From Prevotella sp. UBA2756 (GTDB lineage: Bacteria > Bacteroidota > Bacteroidia > Bacteroidales > Bacteroidaceae), in the NCBI GenBank assembly GCA_002353205.1, contig DEJE01000007.1:1-59327 (forward strand): a stretch of DNA of 59,327 nucleotides, read 5' to 3'. The translations under genes were made by a program, and so were the position numbers. The notes beneath the pieces were generated by a model. The model did not search any database, was not told the origin of the DNA, and worked only from the letters and a program-made list of their open reading frames with translations. Shown here piece after piece: positions 16,827 through 24,834 of this stretch. Numbering within the stretch: the first letter of the stretch is position 1; each line of letters begins with the position of its first letter.

Positions 16827-18401
16827 ATGACAAATTTAATGTTGGAAATCAGTTCTGGTACGATAGACTGGTCGCGCGCCCAGTTCGCGCTGACAGCCAT
16901 TTACCATTGGCTCTTCGTGCCGCTTACGCTGGGTTTGGCAGTCATCATGGGCATCATGGAGACCTGCTATTACCGTACGGGGAAAGCCTTTTGGCGCGAT
17001 ACGGCCAGGTTCTGGCAGAAGCTTTTCGGAATTAATTTTGCCATGGGCGTGGCCACGGGCATCATCCTGGAGTTTGAATTCGGTACTAACTGGAGCAACT
17101 ATTCATGGTTCGTGGGCGACATCTTCGGTGCGCCGCTGGCCATCGAAGGCATCGTGGCCTTCTTTATGGAGTCAACGTTTGTGGCGGTGATGTATTTCGG
17201 ATGGAACAAGGTGTCGCGTGGTTTCCATCTGGCTTCTACATGGCTCACTGGACTTGGCGCAACCATCTCTGCCTGGTGGATCCTTGTTGCCAACGCTTGG
17301 ATGCAATGCCCCGTTGGCTGCGAATTCAATCCCGACACGGTTCGCAACGAAATGGTATCGTTCCTCGATGTGGCATTGTCCCCGTTTGCGGTGATGAAGT
17401 TCTGTCACACGGTTATCTCTGCTTGGATCATCGGCGCCGTCTTCGTGGCTGCTGTGAGTTGTTGGTATCTGATGAAGAAGCGTGAGACGGAAATGGCGTT
17501 GAAGAGCCTTCGTATCAGCGCTGTCGTAGGGTTGGTGGCTTCGCTGATGGCAGCCGCCACCGGACATATCTCGGGTGAGCAGGTGGCTCAGAAACAACCC
17601 ATGAAGCTGGCCGCTATGGAGGCTCTCTATAATGGAGGCGTCGATCAGAGCCTGACGGCCGTGGCCTGGGTAAATCCTTTCAGCCAACCCGACTACACCG
17701 TCGAGGAAGAACCGCCGCTTCGCATAGCCATGCCTTATGCACTTTCTATCATGGCCACCCGCGATCCCCACGGCTATGTGCCCGGCATCAACGATTTGCT
17801 GAACGGCTACACCAAGCCTGACGGAAGCAAGGAGCCGTCGGCCGACGAGAAGATAGAGAGTGGAAAGAAGGCCATCGTGGCATTGGCTGAATACCGCAAG
17901 GCCAAGGCTGCCGGCAATGATGCAGAGGCAAAGGTGCAGGCTGGCATTATAGCCGACAACTTTAAGTATTTCGGCTATGGATACATCAAGGACAAAAAAG
18001 AGCTGGTGCCCTATATCCCCATCAACTTCTGGGCCTTCCGTCTGATGGTCGGTCTGGGCTGTGTGTTCATCCTGTTCTTTGCCGTCGTACTCTTTATGGA
18101 CTGGCGAAAGAAAGACCTCTCCAAACTGCCTAAGTGGCACTATGTGGTGGCCATTGCCCTGATGCCCCTGGCCTACATCGCTTCCGAAAGCGGATGGCTG
18201 GTGGCTGAGTTCGGCCGTCAGCCCTGGACTATTCAGGACATGCTTCCCGTTTCGGCTTCTGTCAGCGACATTCCTTCCAGTTCTGTAGCCTTGACGTTCT
18301 TCATCTTCCTTGCACTCTTCACGACCATGCTTGTGGTGGAGCTGAACATCATGTTCAAGCAGATCAGGAAGGGACCGGAGATCGAATCATTGACAGTGTG
18401 A
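16827..18401 (+). CDS. cydA: Cytochrome bd quinol oxidase subunit I
   Basis: A 524-aa subunit I with about nine TM helices. The N-terminus (IDWSRAQFALTAIYHWLFVP) holds the heme-ligand His; GTNWSNYSWFVGDIFGAPLA and the WILVANAWMQCPVGCEF block are conserved. The quinol loop contains SGEQVAQKQPMKLAAMEALY; the region after it has an extended insert (about residues 300-390, KPDGSKEPSADEKIES), as is common in Bacteroidota. The enzyme reduces O2 at low oxygen levels at the inner membrane. The operon is DUF4492-cydA-cydB. Confidence 0.97.
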   Translation: MTNLMLEISSGTIDWSRAQFALTAIYHWLFVPLTLGLAVIMGIMETCYYRTGKAFWRDTARFWQKLFGINFAMGVATGIILEFEFGTNWSNYSWFVGDIFGAPLAIEGIVAFFMESTFVAVMYFGWNKVSRGFHLASTWLTGLGATISAWWILVANAWMQCPVGCEFNPDTVRNEMVSFLDVALSPFAVMKFCHTVISAWIIGAVFVAAVSCWYLMKKRETEMALKSLRISAVVGLVASLMAAATGHISGEQVAQKQPMKLAAMEALYNGGVDQSLTAVAWVNPFSQPDYTVEEEPPLRIAMPYALSIMATRDPHGYVPGINDLLNGYTKPDGSKEPSADEKIESGKKAIVALAEYRKAKAAGNDAEAKVQAGIIADNFKYFGYGYIKDKKELVPYIPINFWAFRLMVGLGCVFILFFAVVLFMDWRKKDLSKLPKWHYVVAIALMPLAYIASESGWLVAEFGRQPWTIQDMLPVSASVSDIPSSSVALTFFIFLALFTTMLVVELNIMFKQIRKGPEIESLTV

Positions 18402-18449
18402 GGGCCTCCAAGTCCCAAGGGAGTGTTAAGTCAAGAGTTAAGAAAGAAA

Positions 18450-18471
18450 GCCCCCAAGCCCGGGGGGGATG
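18450..18471. repeat. GC-rich palindromic repeat between cydA and cydB
   Basis: A degenerate copy of the GCCCCCCAAGCCCCCGAGGG family (here with core AAGCCCGGGGGG) preceded by AGTTAAG-type repeats. It sits inside the 114-bp cydA-cydB spacer and could influence the mRNA ratio of the two subunits. Confidence 0.65.
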
Positions 18472-18515
18472 TGTGGAAATAAAGACAAGAGATAATCTTA
18501 AAAAATCAAACGACA

Positions 18516-19664
18516 ATGACATATAGTTTTTTGCAACATTATTGGTGGTTCCTCGTTTCGTTGTTAGGGGCCCTGCTCGTGTTCTTGATGTTTGTACAGG
18601 GTGCCAATTCCTGTCTTCGTTCATTGGGATGGACGGCCGAAGGGCGTCGACTGGTAGTGAACTCCACAGGCAGGAAGTGGGAACTGACGTTCACCACACT
18701 TGTGACGTTCGGCGGTGCATTTTTTGCCTCGTTCCCGCTGTTCTATAGTACGAGCTTCGGCGGGGCTTACTGGTTGTGGATGATCATCCTGTTCACGTTT
18801 GTGTTACAGGCGGTCAGTTATGAGTTCCAGAACAAGTTGGGCAACCTGTTGGGTCCGTCGACGTTCCAGTTCTTCCTGATACTCAACGGTCTGCTGGGGC
18901 CGCTGCTGTTAGGCGGTGCCGTTGCCACCTTCTTCGAGGGCAGCAACTTCATCGTAGCCAAAGAGAATCTTATCGATGCCGGTTCTTTCACTCCGATCAT
19001 CAGCCGTTGGGCTAACGCCTCGCATGGGCTTGATGCGCTGCTCAACCCCTGGGTCCTGGTTTTCGGTTGCGCCGTGGTGTTCCTTGCTCGCACGTTGGGC
19101 ATCCTTTATGTAATGAACAACGTGGCTGACGAGGATATACGTAGCAGGGGAAGTGTTCGATTGTTGGGTACGGCCGTGCCTTTTGTCATTCTTTTTGTGG
19201 CTTATCTCATTCATCTGTTGTTGAAGGACGGCTACGCTTACGACCCTGCTACGGGCGTCATCTTCATGGAGCCGCTAAAGTATCTGCACAATCTGGTCGA
19301 TATGTGGTATCTGTTTGTCGTTTTGCTGGTAGGTGTGGTGCTGGTGCTTTTCGGTATCATCAAGACTATTGTTGACAAGAACTATGTCAAGGGCATCTGG
19401 CCGGCTGGCATCGGAGTGGTCCTCACAGTGACGGCCCTCCTGCTTTGCGCCGGTTGGAACAACACGGCATATTATCCTTCCACGGCCGACCTGCAGAGTT
19501 CGCTGACCATCGCAAACAGTTGCAGTTCAGAGTTCACGCTTCGAACGATGGCTTTCGTGAGCCTGCTCATTCCGTTCGTACTAGCTTACATTGCCTACTG
19601 CTGGTTCTCGCTCGACAAGAAAAAGATTGATAAGGCAGAGATAGCTCATGGGGAGGCGTATTAG
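18516..19664 (+). CDS. cydB: Cytochrome bd quinol oxidase subunit II
   Basis: A 382-aa subunit II with about eight TM helices; recognisable blocks are YWWFLVSLLGALLVFLMFVQ, the TTLVTFGGAFFASFPLFYST segment, and the late ADLQSSLTIANSCSSEFTL. It pairs with CydA to form the oxidase. The stop codon is followed within 5 nt by a dispersed palindromic repeat. Confidence 0.96.
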   Translation: MTYSFLQHYWWFLVSLLGALLVFLMFVQGANSCLRSLGWTAEGRRLVVNSTGRKWELTFTTLVTFGGAFFASFPLFYSTSFGGAYWLWMIILFTFVLQAVSYEFQNKLGNLLGPSTFQFFLILNGLLGPLLLGGAVATFFEGSNFIVAKENLIDAGSFTPIISRWANASHGLDALLNPWVLVFGCAVVFLARTLGILYVMNNVADEDIRSRGSVRLLGTAVPFVILFVAYLIHLLLKDGYAYDPATGVIFMEPLKYLHNLVDMWYLFVVLLVGVVLVLFGIIKTIVDKNYVKGIWPAGIGVVLTVTALLLCAGWNNTAYYPSTADLQSSLTIANSCSSEFTLRTMAFVSLLIPFVLAYIAYCWFSLDKKKIDKAEIAHGEAY

Positions 19665-19668
19665 AGTT

Positions 19669-19735
19669 CTTTGCAAGCAAAGCGAGCAAAGCTCGAGCGA
19701 AGAATTAAGAGTTAAGAATTAAGAAATAAGAAATA
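19669..19735. repeat. Dispersed palindromic repeat and AGTTAAG/AATTAAG repeat
   Basis: CTTTGCAAGC...AAAGCTCGAGCG (19669-19700) is followed by tandem GAATTAAGAGTTAAG units up to about 19735. Both types recur elsewhere in the window (11391, 19777, 20553; and 20474, 23491, 44686). Confidence 0.75.
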
Positions 19736-19755
19736 AGAGCGAAAAATTAAACAAT

Positions 19756-20475
19756 ATGATAATGAAACTGTTCTTGCTTTGCAAGCGACCAAAGGTCGAG
19801 CGCAGAGTATTCTTTTGGGCTTTTTTGTTTCCTGTGTGCTTGTGTGCACAGGATTTAAGTGACTGTCCTCAGATTGTCTTCGAAACAGACAGTGGCACCA
19901 TTCGTATCGCTCTTTATAACGAGACCCCTCAGCATCGCGACAATATGCTGAAACTGGTGCGCGAGGGCTTTTACGATGGTGTGCTCTTCCATCGGGTCAT
20001 CGACCGCTTTATGATCCAGACGGGTGACGCGGGAAGTAAGAATGCGCAGCCCGGCCAACTGCTTGGCGGCTCGGCGGAGGCGTATAAGATTCCGGCAGAA
20101 ATCTGCTGGCCGAAATATTTCCACAAGAAAGGTGCCGTGGCAGCAGCGCGCGAAGGCAGTGACACGAATCCGGAATGGAAGTCATCGATGAGTCAGTTCT
20201 ACATCGTGACGGGACGGCGGTTTAGCGACAACATGCTTGACGATGCCGAGGAGCGCATCTTCCGCGATACGCACAAGGCCGTGAATATTCCCGAGGAACT
20301 GCGGCAGGTGTACCGTGAGGTCGGCGGCACTCCCCATCTCGACACGCAGTACACCGTGTTTGGTGAGGTCGTGGAAGGGCTCGATGTAGCATTACGCATC
20401 CAAAAAGCCGAGACCGACGGCAATGCGCGTCCGGTCACTGATATTCACATCATCAGAGCGTACGTTGGTAATTAA
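19756..20475 (+). CDS. Exported cyclophilin-type peptidyl-prolyl isomerase
   Basis: A 239-aa cyclophilin: IVFETDSGTIRIALYNETPQ, FYDGVLFHRVIDRFMIQTGD (the active-site FHRVI..F.IQ.GD pattern), then MSQFYIVTGR and TPHLDTQYTVFGEVVEGLDV. A signal peptide ending CLCAQ places it in the periplasm or beyond. Residues 8-18 (LCKRPKVER) are encoded by a dispersed repeat (19777-19807) that replaces the usual n-region. The start may be ATG 19756 or 19762. The likely role is folding of exported proteins. Confidence 0.92.
   Translation: MIMKLFLLCKRPKVERRVFFWAFLFPVCLCAQDLSDCPQIVFETDSGTIRIALYNETPQHRDNMLKLVREGFYDGVLFHRVIDRFMIQTGDAGSKNAQPGQLLGGSAEAYKIPAEICWPKYFHKKGAVAAAREGSDTNPEWKSSMSQFYIVTGRRFSDNMLDDAEERIFRDTHKAVNIPEELRQVYREVGGTPHLDTQYTVFGEVVEGLDVALRIQKAETDGNARPVTDIHIIRAYVGN
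19777..19807. repeat. Palindromic repeat inside the cyclophilin signal peptide
   Basis: CTTTGCAAGCGACCAAA followed by GGTCGAGCG. The first 17 nt are identical to the intergenic copy at 20553-20569, and 24 of 26 nt match overall. Confidence 0.8.
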
Positions 20476-20580
20476 GAGTTAAGAGTTAAGAATTAAGAAT
20501 TAAGAAAAAGACCTTTCCACTCTCCACTATCCCCTGTCCACTATCAAGAGTTCTTTGCAAGCGACCAAATGTCGTGCGTT
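20474..20580. repeat. Repeat cluster after the cyclophilin gene
   Basis: AGTTAAGAATTAAG units (20474-20506), a pyrimidine-rich CCACTCTCCACTATC stretch (20515-20546) and a CTTTGCAAGCGACCAAA palindromic repeat (20553-20578) lie end to end. Confidence 0.7.
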
Positions 20581-20601
20581 TTGCAATTATTTCGCGATAG
20601 A

Positions 20602-20632
20602 GTTGCAGTTTCAGCTTTTTTTTGTACCTTTG
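20602..20632 (+). promoter_or_regulatory. Upstream fabD promoter P1
   Basis: GTTG (20602-20605), a 19-nt spacer, then TACCTTTG (20625-20632). The -7 box is the left arm of an inverted repeat (TACCTT...AAGGTA, right arm 20647-20652). Confidence 0.65.
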
Positions 20633-20686
20633 CGGCAAAAAGTCGCGAAGGTACTTCGTCTCGGCATAAAAAACAAATGAATTTGT

Positions 20687-20717
20687 TTTGTTCTGCCCTC
20701 GACTTTTTGTACCTTTG
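20687..20717 (+). promoter_or_regulatory. Downstream fabD promoter P2 with overlapping palindrome
   Basis: TTTG (20687-20690), a 19-nt spacer, then TACCTTTG (20710-20717). A perfect palindrome with 9-bp arms (AAAACAAAT, 20670-20678; ATTTGTTTT, 20681-20689) covers the -33 element and could be an operator. Confidence 0.8.
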
Positions 20718-20761
20718 CAGCGCTTTATAAAGATAATGTACATTCAAAATTAAGTAAAAAG

Positions 20762-21649
20762 ATGAAAGCATTCGTTTTTCCCGGACAGGGAGCTCAGTTC
20801 TCAGGTATGGGTAAGGACCTCTATGAGAACAATGCAAAGGCAAAGGAATTGTTTGAAAAGGCCAACGAAATTTTAGGTTTCAGGATAACCGACATTATGT
20901 TTGAAGGTTCCGACGAGGATCTGCGCCAGACAAAAGTGACGCAGCCCGCTGTGTTCCTCCATAGCGTCATCAGCGCATTCTGCATGGGCGACGCCTTCCA
21001 GCCTGACATGACAGCCGGACACTCGCTCGGTGAGTTCTCTGCACTGGTGGCTGCCGGCGCGCTGAGCTTTGAGGACGGACTGAAGCTCGTCTATGCTCGA
21101 GCCATGGCAATGCAGAAAGCCTGTGAGGCCGCTCCTTCCACGATGGCAGCCATCATCGGTCTGCCCGACGAGAAGGTGGAAGAGGTCTGTGCAGAGGTGA
21201 ACCGTGAGGGCAACGTCGTGGTTCCTGCCAACTATAATAACCCCGGTCAGCTGGTGATTTCTGGTAATATCGATGCCATCGGTGAGGCTTGCGAGAAACT
21301 GAAAGCAGCCGGTGCCAAGCGTGCACTGCCTCTGAAAGTTGGCGGTGCGTTCCATTCTCCGCTGATGCAGCCCGCCAAGGATGAGCTTCAAGCTGCCATT
21401 GAGCAGACAGAGGTGAAGACTCCCAAGTGTCCTGTCTACCAGAATGTTGACGGCAAGGCTCATACCGACGCTCAGGAAATCAAGCAGAACTTGATTGCCC
21501 AGCTGACAAGCCCGGTGCGTTGGACGCAATGTGTGCAGAATATGATTGCCGACGGTGCCGACGACTTCACAGAGTGCGGCCCAGGCAAGGCCCTTCAGGG
21601 AATGATTGCCAAGATCAACCGAGAGGTTACTGCTCACGGTATCGTATAA
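20762..21649 (+). CDS. fabD: Malonyl-CoA:ACP transacylase
   Basis: A 295-aa FabD with FPGQGAQFSGMGKDLY at the N-terminus, the nucleophile elbow GHSLGEFSA (Ser about residue 84), the conserved MQKACEAAPSTMAAIIG, and GGAFHSPLM containing the catalytic His. It loads malonyl onto acyl carrier protein to feed fatty acid elongation in the cytoplasm. It stands behind two strong promoters and a palindrome, unlike its usual fab-cluster location. Confidence 0.96.
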   Translation: MKAFVFPGQGAQFSGMGKDLYENNAKAKELFEKANEILGFRITDIMFEGSDEDLRQTKVTQPAVFLHSVISAFCMGDAFQPDMTAGHSLGEFSALVAAGALSFEDGLKLVYARAMAMQKACEAAPSTMAAIIGLPDEKVEEVCAEVNREGNVVVPANYNNPGQLVISGNIDAIGEACEKLKAAGAKRALPLKVGGAFHSPLMQPAKDELQAAIEQTEVKTPKCPVYQNVDGKAHTDAQEIKQNLIAQLTSPVRWTQCVQNMIADGADDFTECGPGKALQGMIAKINREVTAHGIV

Positions 21650-21651
21650 GA

Positions 21652-21737
21652 GTCCCCGGCCCCCCCCTTCCGTCCCCCCGAGGGGGGAAACCGCCCCCTC
21701 CAAATCTCTCCCCCTCGGGGGAGCGGAGGGGGGCCGA
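21652..21737. repeat. GC-rich palindromic repeat pair between fabD and the GH13 gene
   Basis: Two palindromes, CCCCCCGAGGGGGG (21674-21687) and CCCCCTCGGGGG (21710-21721), lie in a GGCCCCCC-rich context. They belong to the same family as those at 69-95, 35517-35544, 35985-36032 and 44656-44744. They may also act as a fabD transcript end. Confidence 0.75.
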
Positions 21738-21793
21738 GTGGGGGTCATGAGTTTGAAGGGGGTCTCTAAGAATATGTATAAGGAACTGCTAAG

Positions 21794-23491
21794 ATGAATC
21801 GAGAGAAAATAATAGTCTATCAAATATTTACGCGCGTTTTCGGCAATAGGAATCAAACCAACAAGTCAAATGGTTCACTTGCAGAAAACGGCAGTACGAA
21901 ACTTAACGATATCGACGAGAAGGTGCTCCGGCAAATAAAAGAGATGGGAGTGACCCATGTTTGGTATACAGGCATCATCCGTCATGCAACAACCACCGAC
22001 TATTCCGCATACGGAATTCCGCAGCAGAATCCCGAGGTAGTGAAAGGAAAAGCTGGCTCTCCGTATGCCATCACCGACTATTATGATGTAGATCCCGACT
22101 TGGCTGAAGACCCACAAGAGCGCATGGCTGAGTTTGAAGCCTTGATTGAACGTACGCACAAGGCTGGCATGAAGGTCGTCCTGGACTTTGTTCCCAACCA
22201 TGTGGCACGTCAGTACCAGAGCATCTGTGCCCCGGCTGGTGTGAAAGGGTTGGGTGAGGACGATGATGTGAACATGCATTTCTCCACCCACAACAATTTC
22301 TATTATTGTTGGGGACAGCCATTGGATCTGAGCGATGTGCGAGGTACGAGGTGCGAGGTACGAGGTGCGAGGAACGAGGAGGATGTTTATACGGAAGTGC
22401 CTGCCAAGGCCACTGGCAACGATCAGTTCTCATGCCGTCCCAACCGCAACGACTGGTATGAAACCGTAAAGCTGAACTATGGCATCGACTACTGCGATGC
22501 TGGCGGACGGAGCGAACACTTCGATCCTATTCCTAATACTTGGAACAAGATGACCGATATTCTGCTCTTCTGGGCTGCCAAGGGTATTGATGCTTTCCGC
22601 TGCGACATGGCGGAGATGGTGCCTGCTGCCTTCTGGGCATGGGCCACAGACAAGGTGAAGTTCCTTTACCCCGACAAGGCATTCATCGGAGAAGTCTATG
22701 ATCCGGCACAATACCGCAACTATATTGCCGCAGGTTTTGACTATCTTTACGACAAGGTTGGCATGTATGACTGCATGCGCGACGTCATCTGCGATCGTCG
22801 CCCTGCCTCCGACATTACCCAACAGTGGCAGGCCACTGACGATATACGTGACCACATGCTCTATTTCCTCGAGAATCACGACGAACAGCGCGTAGCCAGC
22901 GACTTCTTTGCTGGTGACGGACGGCGTGGACTGCCTGGACATCTTGTCAGCGTTCTGTTGCAGCGCAATCCATATATGCTCTACGCTGGGCAGGAGTTCG
23001 GTGAGCGTGGAATGGAGAGTGAAGGTTTCAGCGGGAAGGACGGGCGCACCACCATCTTCGATTATTGGTCGGTAGGTTCAACATGGCGTGGCTATTTCGA
23101 GCGCCGGAAGCTGAAGAAAGAGGAGCGTGCACTGTCGTCTGACTATCAGAAGATACTGCAGATGGCCAATGGAGAAAAGGCTGTACGCGAGGGAGAAACA
23201 TTCGATTTGATGTATGTGAATCCACAGCTTGCCGACAAGCAATATGCGTTCCTACGCAAAGCCGAGGAGGAGCTGCTCATCATTGTTGCCAATTTCGCCG
23301 ACAATGCGGCTGAGACCGAGCTGGTCATCCCGCAACACGCCTTCGACTTCCTTCAGATTCCTAAGCAGGAGGTGACGGCCACCGACTTGTTAGACGGTTC
23401 AGATCTGAAAATCATCCTGCGTCCGGAACAGCCTATTCACATGGTAGTGCCACCCCTCGGCGGGCGCGTCTATAAAGTGGTACTGTTTTAG
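21794..23491 (+). CDS. GH13 alpha-amylase family glycosidase (cytoplasmic)
   Basis: A 565-aa GH13 enzyme with the conserved regions: VVLDFVPNHV (I), GIDAFRCDMAE with nucleophile Asp271 (II), FIGEVYDPAQ with acid/base Glu300 (III) and LENHDEQRV with Asp363 (IV). No signal peptide is seen, so it probably acts on internal alpha-glucans or imported oligosaccharides. Residues 182-195 are encoded by three copies of a 14-bp repeat (22337-22378), an in-frame insertion in the loop before YTEVPAKATGNDQF. The active site looks intact. Confidence 0.92.
   Translation: MNREKIIVYQIFTRVFGNRNQTNKSNGSLAENGSTKLNDIDEKVLRQIKEMGVTHVWYTGIIRHATTTDYSAYGIPQQNPEVVKGKAGSPYAITDYYDVDPDLAEDPQERMAEFEALIERTHKAGMKVVLDFVPNHVARQYQSICAPAGVKGLGEDDDVNMHFSTHNNFYYCWGQPLDLSDVRGTRCEVRGARNEEDVYTEVPAKATGNDQFSCRPNRNDWYETVKLNYGIDYCDAGGRSEHFDPIPNTWNKMTDILLFWAAKGIDAFRCDMAEMVPAAFWAWATDKVKFLYPDKAFIGEVYDPAQYRNYIAAGFDYLYDKVGMYDCMRDVICDRRPASDITQQWQATDDIRDHMLYFLENHDEQRVASDFFAGDGRRGLPGHLVSVLLQRNPYMLYAGQEFGERGMESEGFSGKDGRTTIFDYWSVGSTWRGYFERRKLKKEERALSSDYQKILQMANGEKAVREGETFDLMYVNPQLADKQYAFLRKAEEELLIIVANFADNAAETELVIPQHAFDFLQIPKQEVTATDLLDGSDLKIILRPEQPIHMVVPPLGGRVYKVVLF
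22337..22378. repeat. Three 14-bp tandem repeats inside the GH13 gene
   Basis: Three copies of GTGCGAGGTACGAG (the third with one change) give exactly 42 bp, so the frame is kept and 14 residues (VRGTRCEVRGARNE) are added. Confidence 0.9.
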
Positions 23492-23556
23492 TTAAGAGTT
23501 AAGAATTAAGAGTTAAGAGTTAAGAATTTGGAGGCAAGAGGTAAGAAGTAAGAGTA
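23489..23556. repeat. AGTTAAG/AATTAAG tandem repeats
   Basis: The 71-bp spacer between the GH13 and AlaX-like genes is almost entirely GTTAAGAGTTAAGAATTAAG-type repeat, ending in GGTAAGAAGTAAGAG. No promoter is visible in it. Confidence 0.75.
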
Positions 23557-23562
23557 AACTAT

Positions 23563-24066
23563 ATGGCAGAAGACTACATCCTAAACGATCACAACAAAGA
23601 AGAGTTTCCGCCTGCACATACGGCGGAACATCTGCTGAACCAGCTGATGGTGAGAATGTTCGGCTGCGAACGTTCGAAGAATGCTCATATTGAAAGGAAG
23701 AAAAGCAAAATCAGCTATATTCTGGAACGTAAGCCCGACCGAAAGGCTGAGAAAGAGATAGAGCGACGGATGAACGAGTTGATAGAGGAAGACCTGCCTG
23801 TAGCCTTCGAGTTTGTCACCAGAGCAGAGCTCGAAGGGCTTATCATGAGCGCAGATCCCGACTCTCCAGACGCTCAGCTTTCGCTTGATCGTCTGCCCGA
23901 CAATGCCAGCGAAACAATCCGACTGGTGCGCATCGGTGATTTCGACGTGTGTCCTTGCATCGGCAAACATGTGCGCAGTACGTCGCAAATAGGGCGTTTT
24001 GAAATGTTAGGAACCAACTGGGACGAGGAGAACCGCAGTTTCCGTATTCGCTTCAAGATTGTATGA
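23563..24066 (+). CDS. AlaX-like tRNA-editing domain protein
   Basis: A 167-aa protein with the two metal-binding motifs of the alanyl-tRNA synthetase editing domain: HTAEH (HxxxH, residues 19-23) and CIGKH (CxxxH, about residues 129-133). Free-standing forms remove mischarged Ser or Gly from tRNA-Ala, but the central part here is Lys/Glu-rich and less typical, so the substrate is uncertain. The stop precedes the next ATG by one base, so the genes are coupled. Confidence 0.75.
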   Translation: MAEDYILNDHNKEEFPPAHTAEHLLNQLMVRMFGCERSKNAHIERKKSKISYILERKPDRKAEKEIERRMNELIEEDLPVAFEFVTRAELEGLIMSADPDSPDAQLSLDRLPDNASETIRLVRIGDFDVCPCIGKHVRSTSQIGRFEMLGTNWDEENRSFRIRFKIV

Positions 24067-24067
24067 T

Positions 24068-24802
24068 ATGAAACAAGCCATGATCTTTGCCGCAGGATTG
24101 GGTACCCGCCTGAAACCGTTGACCGACACGATGCCAAAGGCGTTGGTCAGGGTAGGGGACAAGCCATTGCTGGCTCATGTCATCCTGAAGCTGAAGGCTG
24201 CCGGGTTTGAGCGTATCGTTGTCAATGTGCACCATTTTGCTCAGCAGATTGTTGACTATCTTCGGGAAAACGACAGCTTCGGGGTGGATATCCGTATTTC
24301 TGACGAGACGGAAAAACTGCTCGAAACGGGAGGTGGCATCAAAAAGGCTCTTCCGTTGTTCGATGCCGACAGCCCGATACTGATTCATAACGTTGACATC
24401 CTGAGTAATGTCGACCTTCGAGAGTTATATGAATATGCAGAAGACGGTCATTTGGATGCCATGCTCTTGGTTAGCTGGAGAAAGACGAAGCGTTATTTGT
24501 TGTTCGACGACGAGATGCTTCTCGACGGATGGACCAATATAGAGACAGGGGAAGTGAAGAGTCCATACAAAGGGCTCGACCCGTCATCATTGAAGCAGTA
24601 TGCGTTCTCGGGCATCCATATCCTCTCTCCGTCAGTATTTCCGCTTTTCGACACGATGCCAGACCGCTTTGGCATCATCGACTTTTATCTTAAATACTGC
24701 CATCAGCGCGCATTTTTAGGTAAAGTGAAGAAAGACCTGCGGCTGTTGGATGTCGGGAAATTGGAAACGCTGCAAGAAGCAGAGGAGTTCCTGAAATATT
24801 AG
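24068..24802 (+). CDS. Sugar-1-phosphate nucleotidyltransferase (MurU-like)
   Basis: A 244-aa NTP-transferase: AMIFAAGLGTRLKPLTDTMP (signature GxGTRxxPxT...PK), VNVHHFAQQI, LETGGGIKKA and the metal-binding HNVDILSN. Its short length and the lack of a left-handed beta-helix resemble MurU (MurNAc-1-phosphate uridylyltransferase) or HddC-type enzymes. An AmgK-like kinase that would supply MurU's substrate is at 38401-40023. ATG 24068 is preferred over TTG 24059, which overlaps the preceding stop. Confidence 0.8.
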   Translation: MKQAMIFAAGLGTRLKPLTDTMPKALVRVGDKPLLAHVILKLKAAGFERIVVNVHHFAQQIVDYLRENDSFGVDIRISDETEKLLETGGGIKKALPLFDADSPILIHNVDILSNVDLRELYEYAEDGHLDAMLLVSWRKTKRYLLFDDEMLLDGWTNIETGEVKSPYKGLDPSSLKQYAFSGIHILSPSVFPLFDTMPDRFGIIDFYLKYCHQRAFLGKVKKDLRLLDVGKLETLQEAEEFLKY

Positions 24803-24834
24803 CTTTCTCATTTGTTAATTAATAGTAACAATAT

